64,000 nucleotides of DNA from SFWF01 sp964599835 (GTDB lineage Bacteria > Bacillota > Clostridia > Oscillospirales > Acutalibacteraceae): the NCBI GenBank assembly GCA_964599835.1, contig CAZRHF010000001.1, positions 1 to 64,000 of the forward strand, in the 5' to 3' direction. Shown here piece by piece: positions 8,631 through 16,647 of the stretch. The translations under genes and the position numbers were made by a program. The stretch's first letter is position 1; each line of letters begins with the position of its first letter. Under the pieces are notes generated by a model. That model did no database searches. It saw nothing but the letters and a program-made list of their open reading frames with translations, and was not told the DNA's origin.

Positions 8631-11600
8631 TTATTCGTCTCCTTTCAAAATATTAAGTGTTTCGTCATTTGTATAAAGCTCTGCCTTTTTATGGGGAAGC
8701 GATCTGCTGCGGCAGATTCCCGAATAGTCGCAATATTTGCAGGCATCAAAGGTTGCACCGTCGGTAGGATCGGCATAAAATTCGCCCTTCCTGAGCGTAT
8801 TGCCCATATTTACTATCAGCTTGTCGATTTGTTCAAATACGAGTTCAAAACCGCCGCTTTCAAGATAGGACGAGCTATCGCCCGACTTGGGTATATATCT
8901 ACCCTTATCGTCCTTTTCCATTGCTATTCTTATCTCAGGTTTATCTAATATGACGCCGTTCATTCTGAGTCCGGAGGGCTTGTCCGAATCCTTTGCAGGC
9001 ATATAAAGTATTCCTGCAGGAACGGGGTCGTTAACGAGTTCGGATCCGTTTCTTACAAAGGCATAAAGATACAAAAGCATCTGCATATTAAGACCTTCGA
9101 GGGTGTCGGAAAGCCTGAACGTAAGGGTACCGGTCTTATAGTCGACGACTCTTACGTAGTTTTCGTAAACATCAACTCGGTCAATCTGACCCTCAAAATT
9201 TATTACCGTGCCGTCGTCAAGAGTATATTTAAGTCCGGGGATGTCCCCTTTATCGCCTACGTTAAGTTCGCAGAAGCTTGCTTTGAAATCGCTTTGAGCG
9301 AACTCGGTCGCCATGTGGGTAACTATATTTTTAACCGATACCGCAATTTTTTCAAGAAGATATGAAAATCTTGCTGTCATCAGCTTTTCAGAACCTTTTA
9401 CAAAACTGAAATACTCGGCAATAAGGGTATCGACTGCCGCAGAGATCTCGGCAGGCGTAAGTGAGCCCAGAGATGAATGATATTTTTCAACGATCTTCTC
9501 AAGTACGTAGTGGGTGATCCTTCCTCTTTGAAGAACGCCGAGATCAGCCTTTTCAAGCTTTTTGGCGTAAAATCCGCATTTCAGCAGATAGGAAAGTCTG
9601 CATCTATGGTAGGTGTCAAAGCTTGTGGCGGAAATATTAATATTTTTACCGAAAAGCTTATCGGCGGTCTCAGGCATGATCGTGAAGTCGTAGCTTTCAG
9701 AGGCGCTTTCGATAAGACCGAGCCGTTCATAATAATTTTTATAATCTTTGATCGATTCCTTGACCGATGAATAGTCGTCTATATGCAGTATACCGATCTC
9801 GCTGTATGCCGACTCTTCGGTCTGAGGAACAAAATCACCGTTTACGGAAAGCGAAAAGTTTTTAACTTCGACATCCTTAAATGCGCCGGTTATTTTACCG
9901 ACAAATGACGAAGGAGAAAGCTCTGCACCTGAAGAATCCTTTTTTGAGTAAAGAATGTAAACCTTGTCAACGGGACAGCAAAGCATAGAGTAAACAAGGT
10001 AATTTTCTTCTATGGCACCTTTAACAGCGTCATCATCAAAAACGATATCAAATTTCTTAAGCTTTTCTTTATCGCCTGCAGCAAGGAGACCTTTACTGCT
10101 TCCAATCTGGGGGAATACACCTTGATTAGCTCCGAGAATTACGGAAATCTTCGGTTTTGAAGGTCTGATCCTGTCGGCAGAGCCGAAAGTAACCTCATCA
10201 AGCATCTGAGGGATACTAGAGATGCTGGCCGCATCAAGAGCAATTTGAAGCGACTCAACAAATTCTGCACCCGATACGGGAACTTTGTCCATGACCCTGA
10301 CCATACTGTTTAAAACCGTAATAAAGCTATCCCAGCTCTGCTTTATAACCGAAGCAAGATAAAGCTCGTTATCGCCCGTAAGCGCAACACAGTACTCTGC
10401 AAGCTTTTTGTCAATCTTATTAGAAATAAGATGATCAAATATTGCCTCACATCTTTTTTCAGGAGTTCCGATAAAGTTTTCAGAAAAACCTTTTAAAAGT
10501 TCGAAAACCTTTTGACGTGTATCGTTTATTGCGGCAAGGCGCAGTATCTCGCTCTCCCTTTCCTCCTCGGTAGTGAGTCCTCTAACGCTCATTTCCCAGG
10601 AAATCTGCCAATCGTCAGGCTCAATATCCCATATATATAAATAGTTTTCAAGGTTAAATACTTCTTCTTCGGAAAAGTCGGAAAGATCGGTTTTAAGAAG
10701 CGCCAGAACATTCTCTGCAGTCATTGAAGCCGCAGCTTCAATAAGACATAGCACATAAGTACAAAGAGGGGTAAAAGCGAGCGCGAACTTTCGGTCACAA
10801 TAGCAGGAAATACCGTGCTTATCGCATTGACGGAGCATATCATCAACATAAGATTCGGCGTTTCGCGCAACAACTATAAAATCTTTAAATCGGTATCCGT
10901 TATTCTTAATTTCTCTGCTGATAATGTTGCAGGCGGCTAAAGCTTCCATTCGGTTGCTTTCGCAGGAAATTACGTTTACGTTGCCATTAGAAACGCAGTT
11001 TTCGGCAGTGGAAAACATAAGACTTTCAAGATCTTCCATAGAAGGATTACTGTAGTAAGAAGCCGTAAGACGTTCTGTTTCGATATCATCGACACCGCAG
11101 GAGCGTGCTATTGTTTTAAGCTTGCCAATAGCAGAACAAGTATTGTAAAACACTCCGTAAGACTCATCCTCGGGATCATTGGCAGAAAAGGAAAAAGTAA
11201 CGTTATCGGCCTGCTCAATTATTTTCTTAATTACCTTATATTGCTGACCTGTGAATCCGGTGAAGGAGTCAAAAAACACGTCGGTGTTTTTAAAGTATTC
11301 ATAGTCACGCAGTATCCCGTAAAGCTTCGTGAGCTTATCAGCAGGATCGATATATTTTTCACTCAGAAGAGCATCGTAGGCAGACATTATACAGGAAATA
11401 TCCTTTAGCTTGGCACCGCAGGTACCTCCTATTTCTAAAGCAGCCCTAAGAAGGTCGTCCGGCTCTACTGCGGCAAACTTAAGGTCGCGTATGGTATCGG
11501 AAACGCTTTTTACAAAATCGCGGTACTTAACAAAACGCGAGAATACACAAAGCTGTTCAGATGAGGCTGTCAATGCTTTTTTCAGAAGTATCATCTTTTC

Positions 11601-11852
11601 AAAATCGGAAACGCAGGCTGCGGTACCCCTTCCGTAAGCTTCAGAAACGAAATCAAAAATTCTCGAAAAACTGAGAACCGAAATATTATCGGCACAGGCA
11701 TCGGAATATTTTAAAATAGCACGTTCTGATTCAAAGGAAAACTGTTCAGGTACAATGAGAATCGCCTTTTTGTTTTTCGAGGTTTCCGCAACAGTTTCGA
11801 TGATCCTATGTGTTTTACCGGTGCAGGCTCTTCCTACTAAAAATTTTAACAT
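8631..11852 (-). CDS. addB: ATP-dependent nuclease subunit B (AddB)
   Basis: Partner of AddA. It scans DNA, carries one nuclease site and has an iron-sulfur staple. The 1073-residue protein begins with a P-loop GRACTGKT (7-14) and contains the nuclease core GQIDRVDVY, VVDYKTG and MQMLLYLYAF near residues 895-950. The C-terminal cysteines CKYCDYSGIC, with a distant upstream Cys in the segment CRLSYLLKC, match the AddB 4Fe-4S motif. GGAG lies 7 bases before the ATG. It is separated from addA by a single base, so translation is probably coupled. Confidence 0.95.
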   Translation of the reverse strand: MLKFLVGRACTGKTHRIIETVAETSKNKKAILIVPEQFSFESERAILKYSDACADNISVLSFSRIFDFVSEAYGRGTAACVSDFEKMILLKKALTASSEQLCVFSRFVKYRDFVKSVSDTIRDLKFAAVEPDDLLRAALEIGGTCGAKLKDISCIMSAYDALLSEKYIDPADKLTKLYGILRDYEYFKNTDVFFDSFTGFTGQQYKVIKKIIEQADNVTFSFSANDPEDESYGVFYNTCSAIGKLKTIARSCGVDDIETERLTASYYSNPSMEDLESLMFSTAENCVSNGNVNVISCESNRMEALAACNIISREIKNNGYRFKDFIVVARNAESYVDDMLRQCDKHGISCYCDRKFALAFTPLCTYVLCLIEAAASMTAENVLALLKTDLSDFSEEEVFNLENYLYIWDIEPDDWQISWEMSVRGLTTEEERESEILRLAAINDTRQKVFELLKGFSENFIGTPEKRCEAIFDHLISNKIDKKLAEYCVALTGDNELYLASVIKQSWDSFITVLNSMVRVMDKVPVSGAEFVESLQIALDAASISSIPQMLDEVTFGSADRIRPSKPKISVILGANQGVFPQIGSSKGLLAAGDKEKLKKFDIVFDDDAVKGAIEENYLVYSMLCCPVDKVYILYSKKDSSGAELSPSSFVGKITGAFKDVEVKNFSLSVNGDFVPQTEESAYSEIGILHIDDYSSVKESIKDYKNYYERLGLIESASESYDFTIMPETADKLFGKNINISATSFDTYHRCRLSYLLKCGFYAKKLEKADLGVLQRGRITHYVLEKIVEKYHSSLGSLTPAEISAAVDTLIAEYFSFVKGSEKLMTARFSYLLEKIAVSVKNIVTHMATEFAQSDFKASFCELNVGDKGDIPGLKYTLDDGTVINFEGQIDRVDVYENYVRVVDYKTGTLTFRLSDTLEGLNMQMLLYLYAFVRNGSELVNDPVPAGILYMPAKDSDKPSGLRMNGVILDKPEIRIAMEKDDKGRYIPKSGDSSSYLESGGFELVFEQIDKLIVNMGNTLRKGEFYADPTDGATFDACKYCDYSGICRSRSLPHKKAELYTNDETLNILKGDE

Positions 11853-11886
11853 TCTTCGTCTCCTATCGTCATATAGCTACATAAAG

Positions 11887-11915
11887 ATTATACAACAATT
11901 ATTCCTATAAAGAAA
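11887..11915 (-). promoter_or_regulatory. Possible addB promoter
   Basis: A perfect -10 TATAAT (11887-11892, minus strand) lies about 35 bases before addB. The -35 at 17 bases is only TTTCTT, so support rests on the -10 and on the lack of other candidates. Confidence 0.35.
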
Positions 11916-11921
11916 GAGGTT

Positions 11922-12182
11922 TTATAAGAAAATTATATTAATGACAGTGAAAAGAATTGTGCCTATCGGTCCAAGCGTCAGCGACAGAAATACCGATACT
12001 GTGTTTATACACACGGTAAAATTCAAGAAACCGGAAAACAGGTGAAGCATAACTAATGATAAAACTCCAAAGCCCGAGTTAATAAAGAGCACAGTAAACA
12101 GTTTTTTCTTTTTGCCGGCAATCACTAATGAAACGATAGAATAAAAGATAAACACGGTAATAATCATTATTTTATAAAACAA
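11922..12182 (-). CDS. bofA: BofA-like pro-SigK processing inhibitor family membrane protein
   Basis: An 86-residue, very hydrophobic protein. The C-terminal half resembles the BofA family (PF07441): a hydrophobic helix, then INTVSVFLSLTLGPIGTIL, matching the family pattern of INP-T---LGIPG followed by a final helix. In Bacillus, BofA blocks SpoIVFB cleavage of pro-SigK in the mother-cell/forespore membrane. The start is a TTG at 12180-12182. I accept it because AGGGGAGG lies 7 bases upstream, while the next ATG five codons in has no ribosome site. The N-terminus has a first membrane helix followed by a lysine cluster. It sits between secG and addB with a possible SigE-type promoter. The family call rests on C-terminal pattern similarity only. 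Confidence 0.7.
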   Translation of the reverse strand: MFYKIMIITVFIFYSIVSLVIAGKKKKLFTVLFINSGFGVLSLVMLHLFSGFLNFTVCINTVSVFLSLTLGPIGTILFTVINIIFL

Positions 12183-12206
12183 AAAGAGCCCTCCCCTTTT
12201 TTATAA

Positions 12207-12236
12207 AAGGATATGAGAGCCCGAAAAACAATATGA
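12207..12236 (-). promoter_or_regulatory. Candidate SigE-type promoter for bofA
   Basis: On the minus strand TCATATTG (12229-12236) and CATATCCTT (12207-12215) are separated by 13 bases. This resembles SigE promoters (an ATA-type -35 and CATAnnnT -10). bofA belongs to the SigE regulon in Bacillus (established). The match is partial, so this is tentative. Confidence 0.35.
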
Positions 12237-12242
12237 AAAATT

Positions 12243-12269
12243 AAAAAGGCATACCGAAGTATGCCTTTT
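12243..12269 (-). terminator. Intrinsic terminator of secG
   Basis: Arms AAAAGGCATAC and GTATGCCTTTT flank a four-base loop that reads TTCG on the minus strand, the stable UUCG-type tetraloop. A T-rich tract follows. It lies just beyond the secG stop. Confidence 0.87.
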
Positions 12270-12273
12270 ATAA

Positions 12274-12519
12274 TTATAATGCGAAAATGATGTTGGCAAC
12301 AAGAACGAGAACGAAGAAAGCAACGGCAATGAACTTAGTCATTCTGGCGAGCTTAGCATCGGCAGTTCTGGCCTTGGTCTTAGAAAGGAAAGTATCTGCA
12401 GCGCCGGAAATCGCTCCATTGATTCCGGATCTATGACCCTGCTGAAGAAGAACAACTCCAACAATAACAATAGAAACAAGAAGCACAACGATACCTAAAA
12501 TTATTTCAAAAGGACCCAT
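12274..12519 (-). CDS. secG: Preprotein translocase subunit SecG
   Basis: Small accessory subunit of the SecYEG protein-export channel. The 81-residue protein has two membrane helices (about residues 5-27 and 60-80) joined by a cytoplasmic loop containing VVLLQQGHRSGINGAISGAADTF. This carries the SecG signature: the LLQ(Q) stretch, then glycine/serine-rich GAISG. It has its own strong SigA promoter and terminator. The oadA-like gene upstream ends without a clear terminator, so read-through from that operon is also possible. Confidence 0.93.
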   Translation of the reverse strand: MGPFEIILGIVVLLVSIVIVGVVLLQQGHRSGINGAISGAADTFLSKTKARTADAKLARMTKFIAVAFFVLVLVANIIFAL

Positions 12520-12561
12520 TTAACATACCTCCATAAGTCTTAATAACAACACAACAGATGT

Positions 12562-12590
12562 ATTATAACAGATACCGTATAATTTTGCAA
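12562..12590 (-). promoter_or_regulatory. SigA promoter of secG
   Basis: Minus strand: -35 TTGCAA (12585-12590), a 17-base spacer, then -10 TATAAT (12562-12567) with a TG one base before it (extended -10). An inverted repeat CCGTATAA/TTATACGG overlaps the spacer, but without a T-tract. Confidence 0.72.
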
Positions 12591-12598
12591 GTGTTTTT

Positions 12599-13972
12599 TT
12601 ATACGGGATGAATAGCAGACTTGCTATCGGCATGTTTTGCATCAACTTTATACTTCTTGTTGTTGCGGTCTTCGAAGAATTTAACAGCTACCTGACCGAA
12701 CTGTGCATAGGAAAGAACATCCTCTTCCTGCTCCATCCAGGGAGCGACCTCTGCTCTGATCTTGTCAAGCTCGGGCTCAATAAGGTCGGCGGGACGGCAG
12801 TCGATAGGCTCTGCGTCACCTATGATCTTCTTTCTGAACTCAGGATCGATGGGAAGCGGGGTCTTACCGTATTCACCGCGTACAAGTCCGCGGAATTCCT
12901 TGGTTACCATCTTGTAGCGTTCACCGCCGATGATATTGAATACGGCCTGTGTTCCGACGATCTGAGAAGAAGGAGTAACGAGAGGAGGATATCCGCAATC
13001 GGCACGAACCTTAGGAACTTCGGCAAGAACGTCGGCAAGCTTATCTTCCTTACCTGCCTGTTTAAGCTGAGAAACAAGGTTGGAAAGCATTCCGCCGGGC
13101 ACCTGATAGATAAGGGTCTTACCGTCAACGCCAAGCATTTTGGNNNNNNNNNNGAGAACGCTTGCCTTCTTTGCAACACCTGCAAGAGCTTCAAGATCGA
13201 GACCGGTATCGTACTCGGTTCCCTGAAGAGCGGCAACAATGGCCTCGGTAGCGGCGTGGGATGTACCGAGAGAAAGAGGAGAAATTGCGGTATCTACAAC
13301 GTCGGCACCTGCCTCAATAGCCTTTAAAAGAACCATAGAGCCAAGTCCGGAGGTATAGTGGGAGTGAACCTGTATCGGAACCTTAACGGTCTCCTTCAGG
13401 GCTTTAACAAGATCGTAGGTGCCGTAAGGAGTAAGAAGACCGGCCATATCCTTTACGCAGATAGAATCTGCTCCGGCATTTTCGAGCTGCTTAGCGTAAT
13501 TAGTGTAATACTCGATGTCGAAAACAGGGCCGGTGGTATAGGAAATTGCGGCCTGAGTATGGGCGCCTTCCTTCTTTGCGGCATTGATTGCGGTTTCGAG
13601 ATTTCTGAAATCGTTAAGAGCGTCGAATATACGGAGGATGTCAATACCGTTAGCTACCGACTTCTGAACGAAGTATTCAACAACGTCGTCGGCATAGTGA
13701 CGGTATCCAAGCATATTCTGCCCTCTGAAGAGCATCTGTAGCTTGGTATTTGGACAAGCCTCGCGGATAGTACGAAGGCGATCCCAGGGATCTTCGCCAA
13801 GGAAACGAAGGCAACTGTCGAAGGTTGCGCCTCCCCAGCATTCAAGTGAATGAAAACCGATTTTATCAAGGTCTTCGAGCATAGGACGCATATCGTCCAT
13901 AGACATACGAGTGGCTATAAGAGACTGATGAGCGTCTCTGAGAACCGTCTCGGTAATTCCAATTCGTGCCAT
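12599..13972 (-). CDS. oadA: 5S-like carboxyltransferase (oxaloacetate decarboxylase alpha / pyruvate carboxylase subunit B family)
   Basis: Transfers the carboxyl group between carboxybiotin and pyruvate/oxaloacetate. The TIM-barrel HMGL-like domain shows LRDAHQSLIATRM near the N-terminus (metal Asp), VKDMAGLLTP (the Lys that is carbamylated in the family), and the metal-binding HSH in VHSHYTSG. The PYC-OADA region has YQVPGGMLSNL, YPPLVTPSSQIVG and RGEYGKTP. No biotin domain is fused; the carrier is the next gene upstream. Ten Ns interrupt the gene. Family alignment suggests about 10-15 residues are hidden there, more than the Ns imply, while the frame is the same on both sides. Context with a 12S-like subunit suggests a transcarboxylase rather than a sodium pump. 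Confidence 0.9.
   Translation of the reverse strand: MARIGITETVLRDAHQSLIATRMSMDDMRPMLEDLDKIGFHSLECWGGATFDSCLRFLGEDPWDRLRTIREACPNTKLQMLFRGQNMLGYRHYADDVVEYFVQKSVANGIDILRIFDALNDFRNLETAINAAKKEGAHTQAAISYTTGPVFDIEYYTNYAKQLENAGADSICVKDMAGLLTPYGTYDLVKALKETVKVPIQVHSHYTSGLGSMVLLKAIEAGADVVDTAISPLSLGTSHAATEAIVAALQGTEYDTGLDLEALAGVAKKASVLXXXXKMLGVDGKTLIYQVPGGMLSNLVSQLKQAGKEDKLADVLAEVPKVRADCGYPPLVTPSSQIVGTQAVFNIIGGERYKMVTKEFRGLVRGEYGKTPLPIDPEFRKKIIGDAEPIDCRPADLIEPELDKIRAEVAPWMEQEEDVLSYAQFGQVAVKFFEDRNNKKYKVDAKHADSKSAIHPV
13144..13153. other. Assembly gap (10 Ns) inside the oadA-like gene
   Basis: Ten consecutive Ns. The flanking frames agree, but the family region between the residues KASVL and KMLGVDG is longer than three codons, so the run looks like a placeholder of arbitrary size. 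Confidence 0.95.
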
Positions 13973-13994
13973 TACTCTGTTTCCTCTTTCTTAA

Positions 13995-14393
13995 TTAATT
14001 AAGTGTAACGAGAGTTTTTCCGGATTCAACAGATTCGCCCTTAGCAACGTTGACCGAAGCAACTACACCGTCACGGGGTGCAAATATTTCGTTTTCCATC
14101 TTCATGGCTTCAAGAACACAAAGAATGTCGCCCTTCTTGACAGCCTGTCCTGCAGATACGTTTACAGAAAGAATGGTTCCGGGCATAGGAGCTGCGATGG
14201 TTTCGCTGCCTGCAGAAGCTGCCACAGGAGCAGCGGCGGGTGTTGCCGCAGGAGCAGGAGCTGCCACAGGAGCGGCAGCAGGTGCAGCTGCAGGAGCAGC
14301 AGGAGCGGAAACGGGAGCAGATGCAACCTCTCCGACCTCTTCTACGCATACGTCGTAAGCAATTCCGTTAACAGTAACCTTTAATTGTTTCAT
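13995..14393 (-). CDS. Biotin carboxyl carrier protein (1.3S-like biotinyl subunit)
   Basis: Carries the carboxyl group on biotin between the two carboxyltransferase subunits encoded next to it. The 132-residue protein has an N-terminal strand region (MKQLKVTVNGIAYDV), a long Ala/Pro-rich flexible linker (about residues 26-62), then a biotinyl domain. The biotinylated lysine is K98 in EAMKMEN. The closing sequence KGESVESGKTLVTLN completes the barrel. This layout is that of the 1.3S transcarboxylase subunit and of decarboxylase gamma/BCCP subunits. It lies 15 bases after the 12S-like gene and 22 bases before the 5S-like gene, so the three are co-transcribed. Confidence 0.93.
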   Translation of the reverse strand: MKQLKVTVNGIAYDVCVEEVGEVASAPVSAPAAPAAAPAAAPVAAPAPAATPAAAPVAASAGSETIAAPMPGTILSVNVSAGQAVKKGDILCVLEAMKMENEIFAPRDGVVASVNVAKGESVESGKTLVTLN

Positions 14394-14408
14394 AATATTT
14401 GACCTCCG

Positions 14409-15785
14409 TTATAGCGGTATATTTGTATGTTTTTTGCTGATGGTTGAAACTCTCTTTGAAGAGAGAATATCAAGCGCTGAAGAAACCTTGCCTGCGGTTT
14501 CGCCTGCCTCGATCACGTCTGTAACGAGACCTGCGGCGGCGGCACAGAAGGGAGAGCAGACCTCTGCGGCATACTCAGCTTCAAGAGCCTTACGGTCCTC
14601 ACCTGCTTCAAGACGGTCTTTGTAAAGAAGCTGTACGGCGGTCATAGGCTCGAGAGTTCCGATAACGGCATCAGACCAGGCGTAAACCATATCGGGAGCG
14701 GCGGCAGAAGAAACGAAGGCGATGTAGGCACCTGCGATAGCATTGCCGGTAACTACCGAGATCTTTGCGGTGGTTGCTTCACTGTATGCGCTGGTTAAAC
14801 CAGATACGGCCTTGACTCCTCCTGCAAGATCGCAGGCTTCCTTAGCGAGAATTCCCTTACAGTCGACCAGAGTCACAACGGGAATTGAGAAAGCATCACA
14901 GAAACGGACGAACTTTGCGGCTTTTTTAGCGGCATCGGAGCAGAAATATCCGTCAGCAATCTCCGGGTCGGTAGACACTAAACCGACAGAAGCACCGTTT
15001 ACACGTGCAAAGCCTGTTTTGATGCATTTACCGAACTCGGCAGAGAGCTCGAAATAGCTTCCTGCATCACAGAGAGAATCCACAGCGTTGCCACCTACAG
15101 GCGCGGCAGGCTCGGTGAAGAGCGGCTCAGAAAGATTATTGGATGGCAGATACTCAAGAACGGATACGGCAAGCTCGATTGCTTCCTTATCGGTATCTGC
15201 GGTAAGAGCGGCGGTTCCGTTCTTAGCGGCAAGCTTAGCAGTGCCGAGTTCGGAATCTGCCGAAGCGAAAGCAGGAGCTGTTATGTAAAGCTCTGCGTCA
15301 GCGGTCATAATAACTACGTCGGCAAGAGAAGCAAGAACAGCGGCACTACCAATGCAAGGACCTGCAACTATCGAGATCTGGGGAACGACTCCCGAAATGT
15401 TTCCTGCGGCTTTTATAAGAGAACCGTAGGCTTCTAAAGCAGCGGCACCTTCATCAAGATGTGCGCCGACAGAGTCAAATACCGAAACTACAGGTGCGCC
15501 GGTCTTAGTAGCAAGCTCGTAAACATGAGAGATCTTAGCTGCCTGAACCTTACCCATTGCGCCCTTATTTATATCAATGCTTTGTGCATAGGCGTAAACG
15601 GGCATTCCGTTAACCTCGCCGTATGCGGCAACTACCTCACACTCGGTTCCGTTATTCTTAAGAAAACGGTCGATCTCGGTGTAGTTTCCGCCGTCGAAAA
15701 GCATTTCAAGACGTTTTCTTGCGTTCGAATCTGAGAGGGCATTTACCTCAGAAGCGAACTTGTTGTTAGATAGTGTATCGCTCAT
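14409..15785 (-). CDS. 12S-like acyl-CoA carboxyltransferase subunit
   Basis: A 458-residue member of the carboxyltransferase family (PF01039), which moves CO2 between biotin and an acyl-CoA such as methylmalonyl-CoA/propionyl-CoA. Two homologous crotonase-like halves are visible. The N-terminal half has DKG-like IDINKGAMG, SVGAHLDEGAAALEAYG and the oxyanion region AGPCIGSAAV. The C-terminal half has GGNAVD near the boundary, VTLVDCKGILA, TGNAIAGAYIAFVSS and the acidic EAGEDRKALEAEY tail. It is a little shorter than typical MmdA/PccB (about 510). It is the first gene of the three-gene biotin enzyme operon. Acetyl-CoA carboxylase is unlikely because no biotin carboxylase gene is nearby. Confidence 0.85.
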   Translation of the reverse strand: MSDTLSNNKFASEVNALSDSNARKRLEMLFDGGNYTEIDRFLKNNGTECEVVAAYGEVNGMPVYAYAQSIDINKGAMGKVQAAKISHVYELATKTGAPVVSVFDSVGAHLDEGAAALEAYGSLIKAAGNISGVVPQISIVAGPCIGSAAVLASLADVVIMTADAELYITAPAFASADSELGTAKLAAKNGTAALTADTDKEAIELAVSVLEYLPSNNLSEPLFTEPAAPVGGNAVDSLCDAGSYFELSAEFGKCIKTGFARVNGASVGLVSTDPEIADGYFCSDAAKKAAKFVRFCDAFSIPVVTLVDCKGILAKEACDLAGGVKAVSGLTSAYSEATTAKISVVTGNAIAGAYIAFVSSAAAPDMVYAWSDAVIGTLEPMTAVQLLYKDRLEAGEDRKALEAEYAAEVCSPFCAAAAGLVTDVIEAGETAGKVSSALDILSSKRVSTISKKHTNIPL

Positions 15786-15843
15786 AATGTACCTCCACTT
15801 GATAAAGAATGTCGATAAAACATCAATTTATCACCAGTTTAAT

Positions 15844-15872
15844 ATTATATCACCCGGTTAAATATTTAACAA
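15844..15872 (-). promoter_or_regulatory. SigA promoter of the biotin-enzyme operon, with palindrome
   Basis: Minus strand: -35 TTGTTA (15867-15872), a 17-base spacer, -10 TATAAT (15844-15849) preceded by TG plus one base (extended -10). A perfect 14-base palindrome GTTAAATATTTAAC (15857-15870) fills the spacer and touches the -35, so it could be an operator. Confidence 0.72.
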
Positions 15873-15900
15873 GTATTTTTTTGTAAAAAGCAGGTTAAAT

Positions 15901-16647
15901 TTAAAAGTTTTGTTTCGACTGTGATACGCTCATAAGCCGTTTAAGCTCTTTTTCATTAAGATCACGCCATTTTCCCTGTCCAAGCATACCGAGTTTTATC
16001 CCGGCGATTTCGGTTCGTTTAAGTCGTAAAACCTCAAGACCTACCTTTTCACACATTTTTCTGATCTGTCTGTTTCGGCCTTCGTGAATTATGAAATTAA
16101 GAACGGTGCGGCCTTCCTTACGCTCGATAACAAAAACGTCGCAGGGCAAAGTAAGACGCCCGTCGCCGTCGATATCGATTCCCGATGCAAGCCTGTCAAT
16201 CTGGTCGTCGGAGACCGACCCGTCGACCGTAACGCGATAGGTCTTATTTACGTGAGAAGACGGGTGGGTAAGCTTATTGGAAAACTCACCGTCGTTGGTC
16301 ATAAGCAGAAGCCCTTCAGAATTTCTGTCGAGGCGTCCTACCGGAAATACCTTCACAGGTACATCCTTTACAAGCTCGGCAACACATTTCCTTCCCATTT
16401 CGTCACTCATGGTAGTAACGAAGCCACGGGGCTTATGAAGCATTATGTAGACCTTCTCTTTTACGGCAACTACCGTTTTTCCTCTGACGGTAACCTTGTC
16501 GCGGATAGGGTCTACCTTATCGCCGATCATTGCTACCCTGCCGTTTACCTTGACCTTCCCCTCTCCGATAAGATCTTCGGATTTGCGGCGGGATGCAATG
16601 CCGTTGTCTGCAAGGAATTTCTGCAGACGGATCCTGTTATCCTTCAT
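15901..16647 (-). CDS. rluB: 23S rRNA pseudouridine synthase, RluB family
   Basis: Converts a uridine of 23S rRNA to pseudouridine. The 248-residue protein has an N-terminal S4 RNA-binding domain (residues about 5-50, RLQKFLADNGIASRRKSEDLI), a linker, HKPRGFVTTM, and the catalytic motif GRLDRNSEGLLL with nucleophile D107. The C-terminal GRNRQIRKMCEKVG is the RsuA/RluB/E/F family signature. The start overlaps the ytfJ stop by one base (TAATG). It is the last gene of the protease-scpA-scpB-ytfI-ytfJ-rluB operon, and I saw no clear terminator after it. Confidence 0.93.
   Translation of the reverse strand: MKDNRIRLQKFLADNGIASRRKSEDLIGEGKVKVNGRVAMIGDKVDPIRDKVTVRGKTVVAVKEKVYIMLHKPRGFVTTMSDEMGRKCVAELVKDVPVKVFPVGRLDRNSEGLLLMTNDGEFSNKLTHPSSHVNKTYRVTVDGSVSDDQIDRLASGIDIDGDGRLTLPCDVFVIERKEGRTVLNFIIHEGRNRQIRKMCEKVGLEVLRLKRTEIAGIKLGMLGQGKWRDLNEKELKRLMSVSQSKQNF

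Noticed and set aside
12190..12228. Repeated GGGCTCT near bofA as a terminator or hairpin
   Set aside because: The two copies are direct, not inverted, so they cannot pair; only a weak CCTTTT/AAAAGG stem exists.
12577..12608. Inverted repeat CCGTATAA/TTATACGG after the oadA-like gene as a terminator
   Set aside because: The loop is 16 bases, no T-tract follows on the minus strand, and it overlaps the secG promoter.
12608..13327. A 239-codon plus-strand frame over the oadA-like gene
   Set aside because: It crosses the N gap and mirrors a strongly conserved enzyme; its translation has no family features.
14200..14330. Low-complexity Ala/Pro codon repeats as a possible array or artefact
   Set aside because: They encode the expected flexible linker of a biotin carrier protein.
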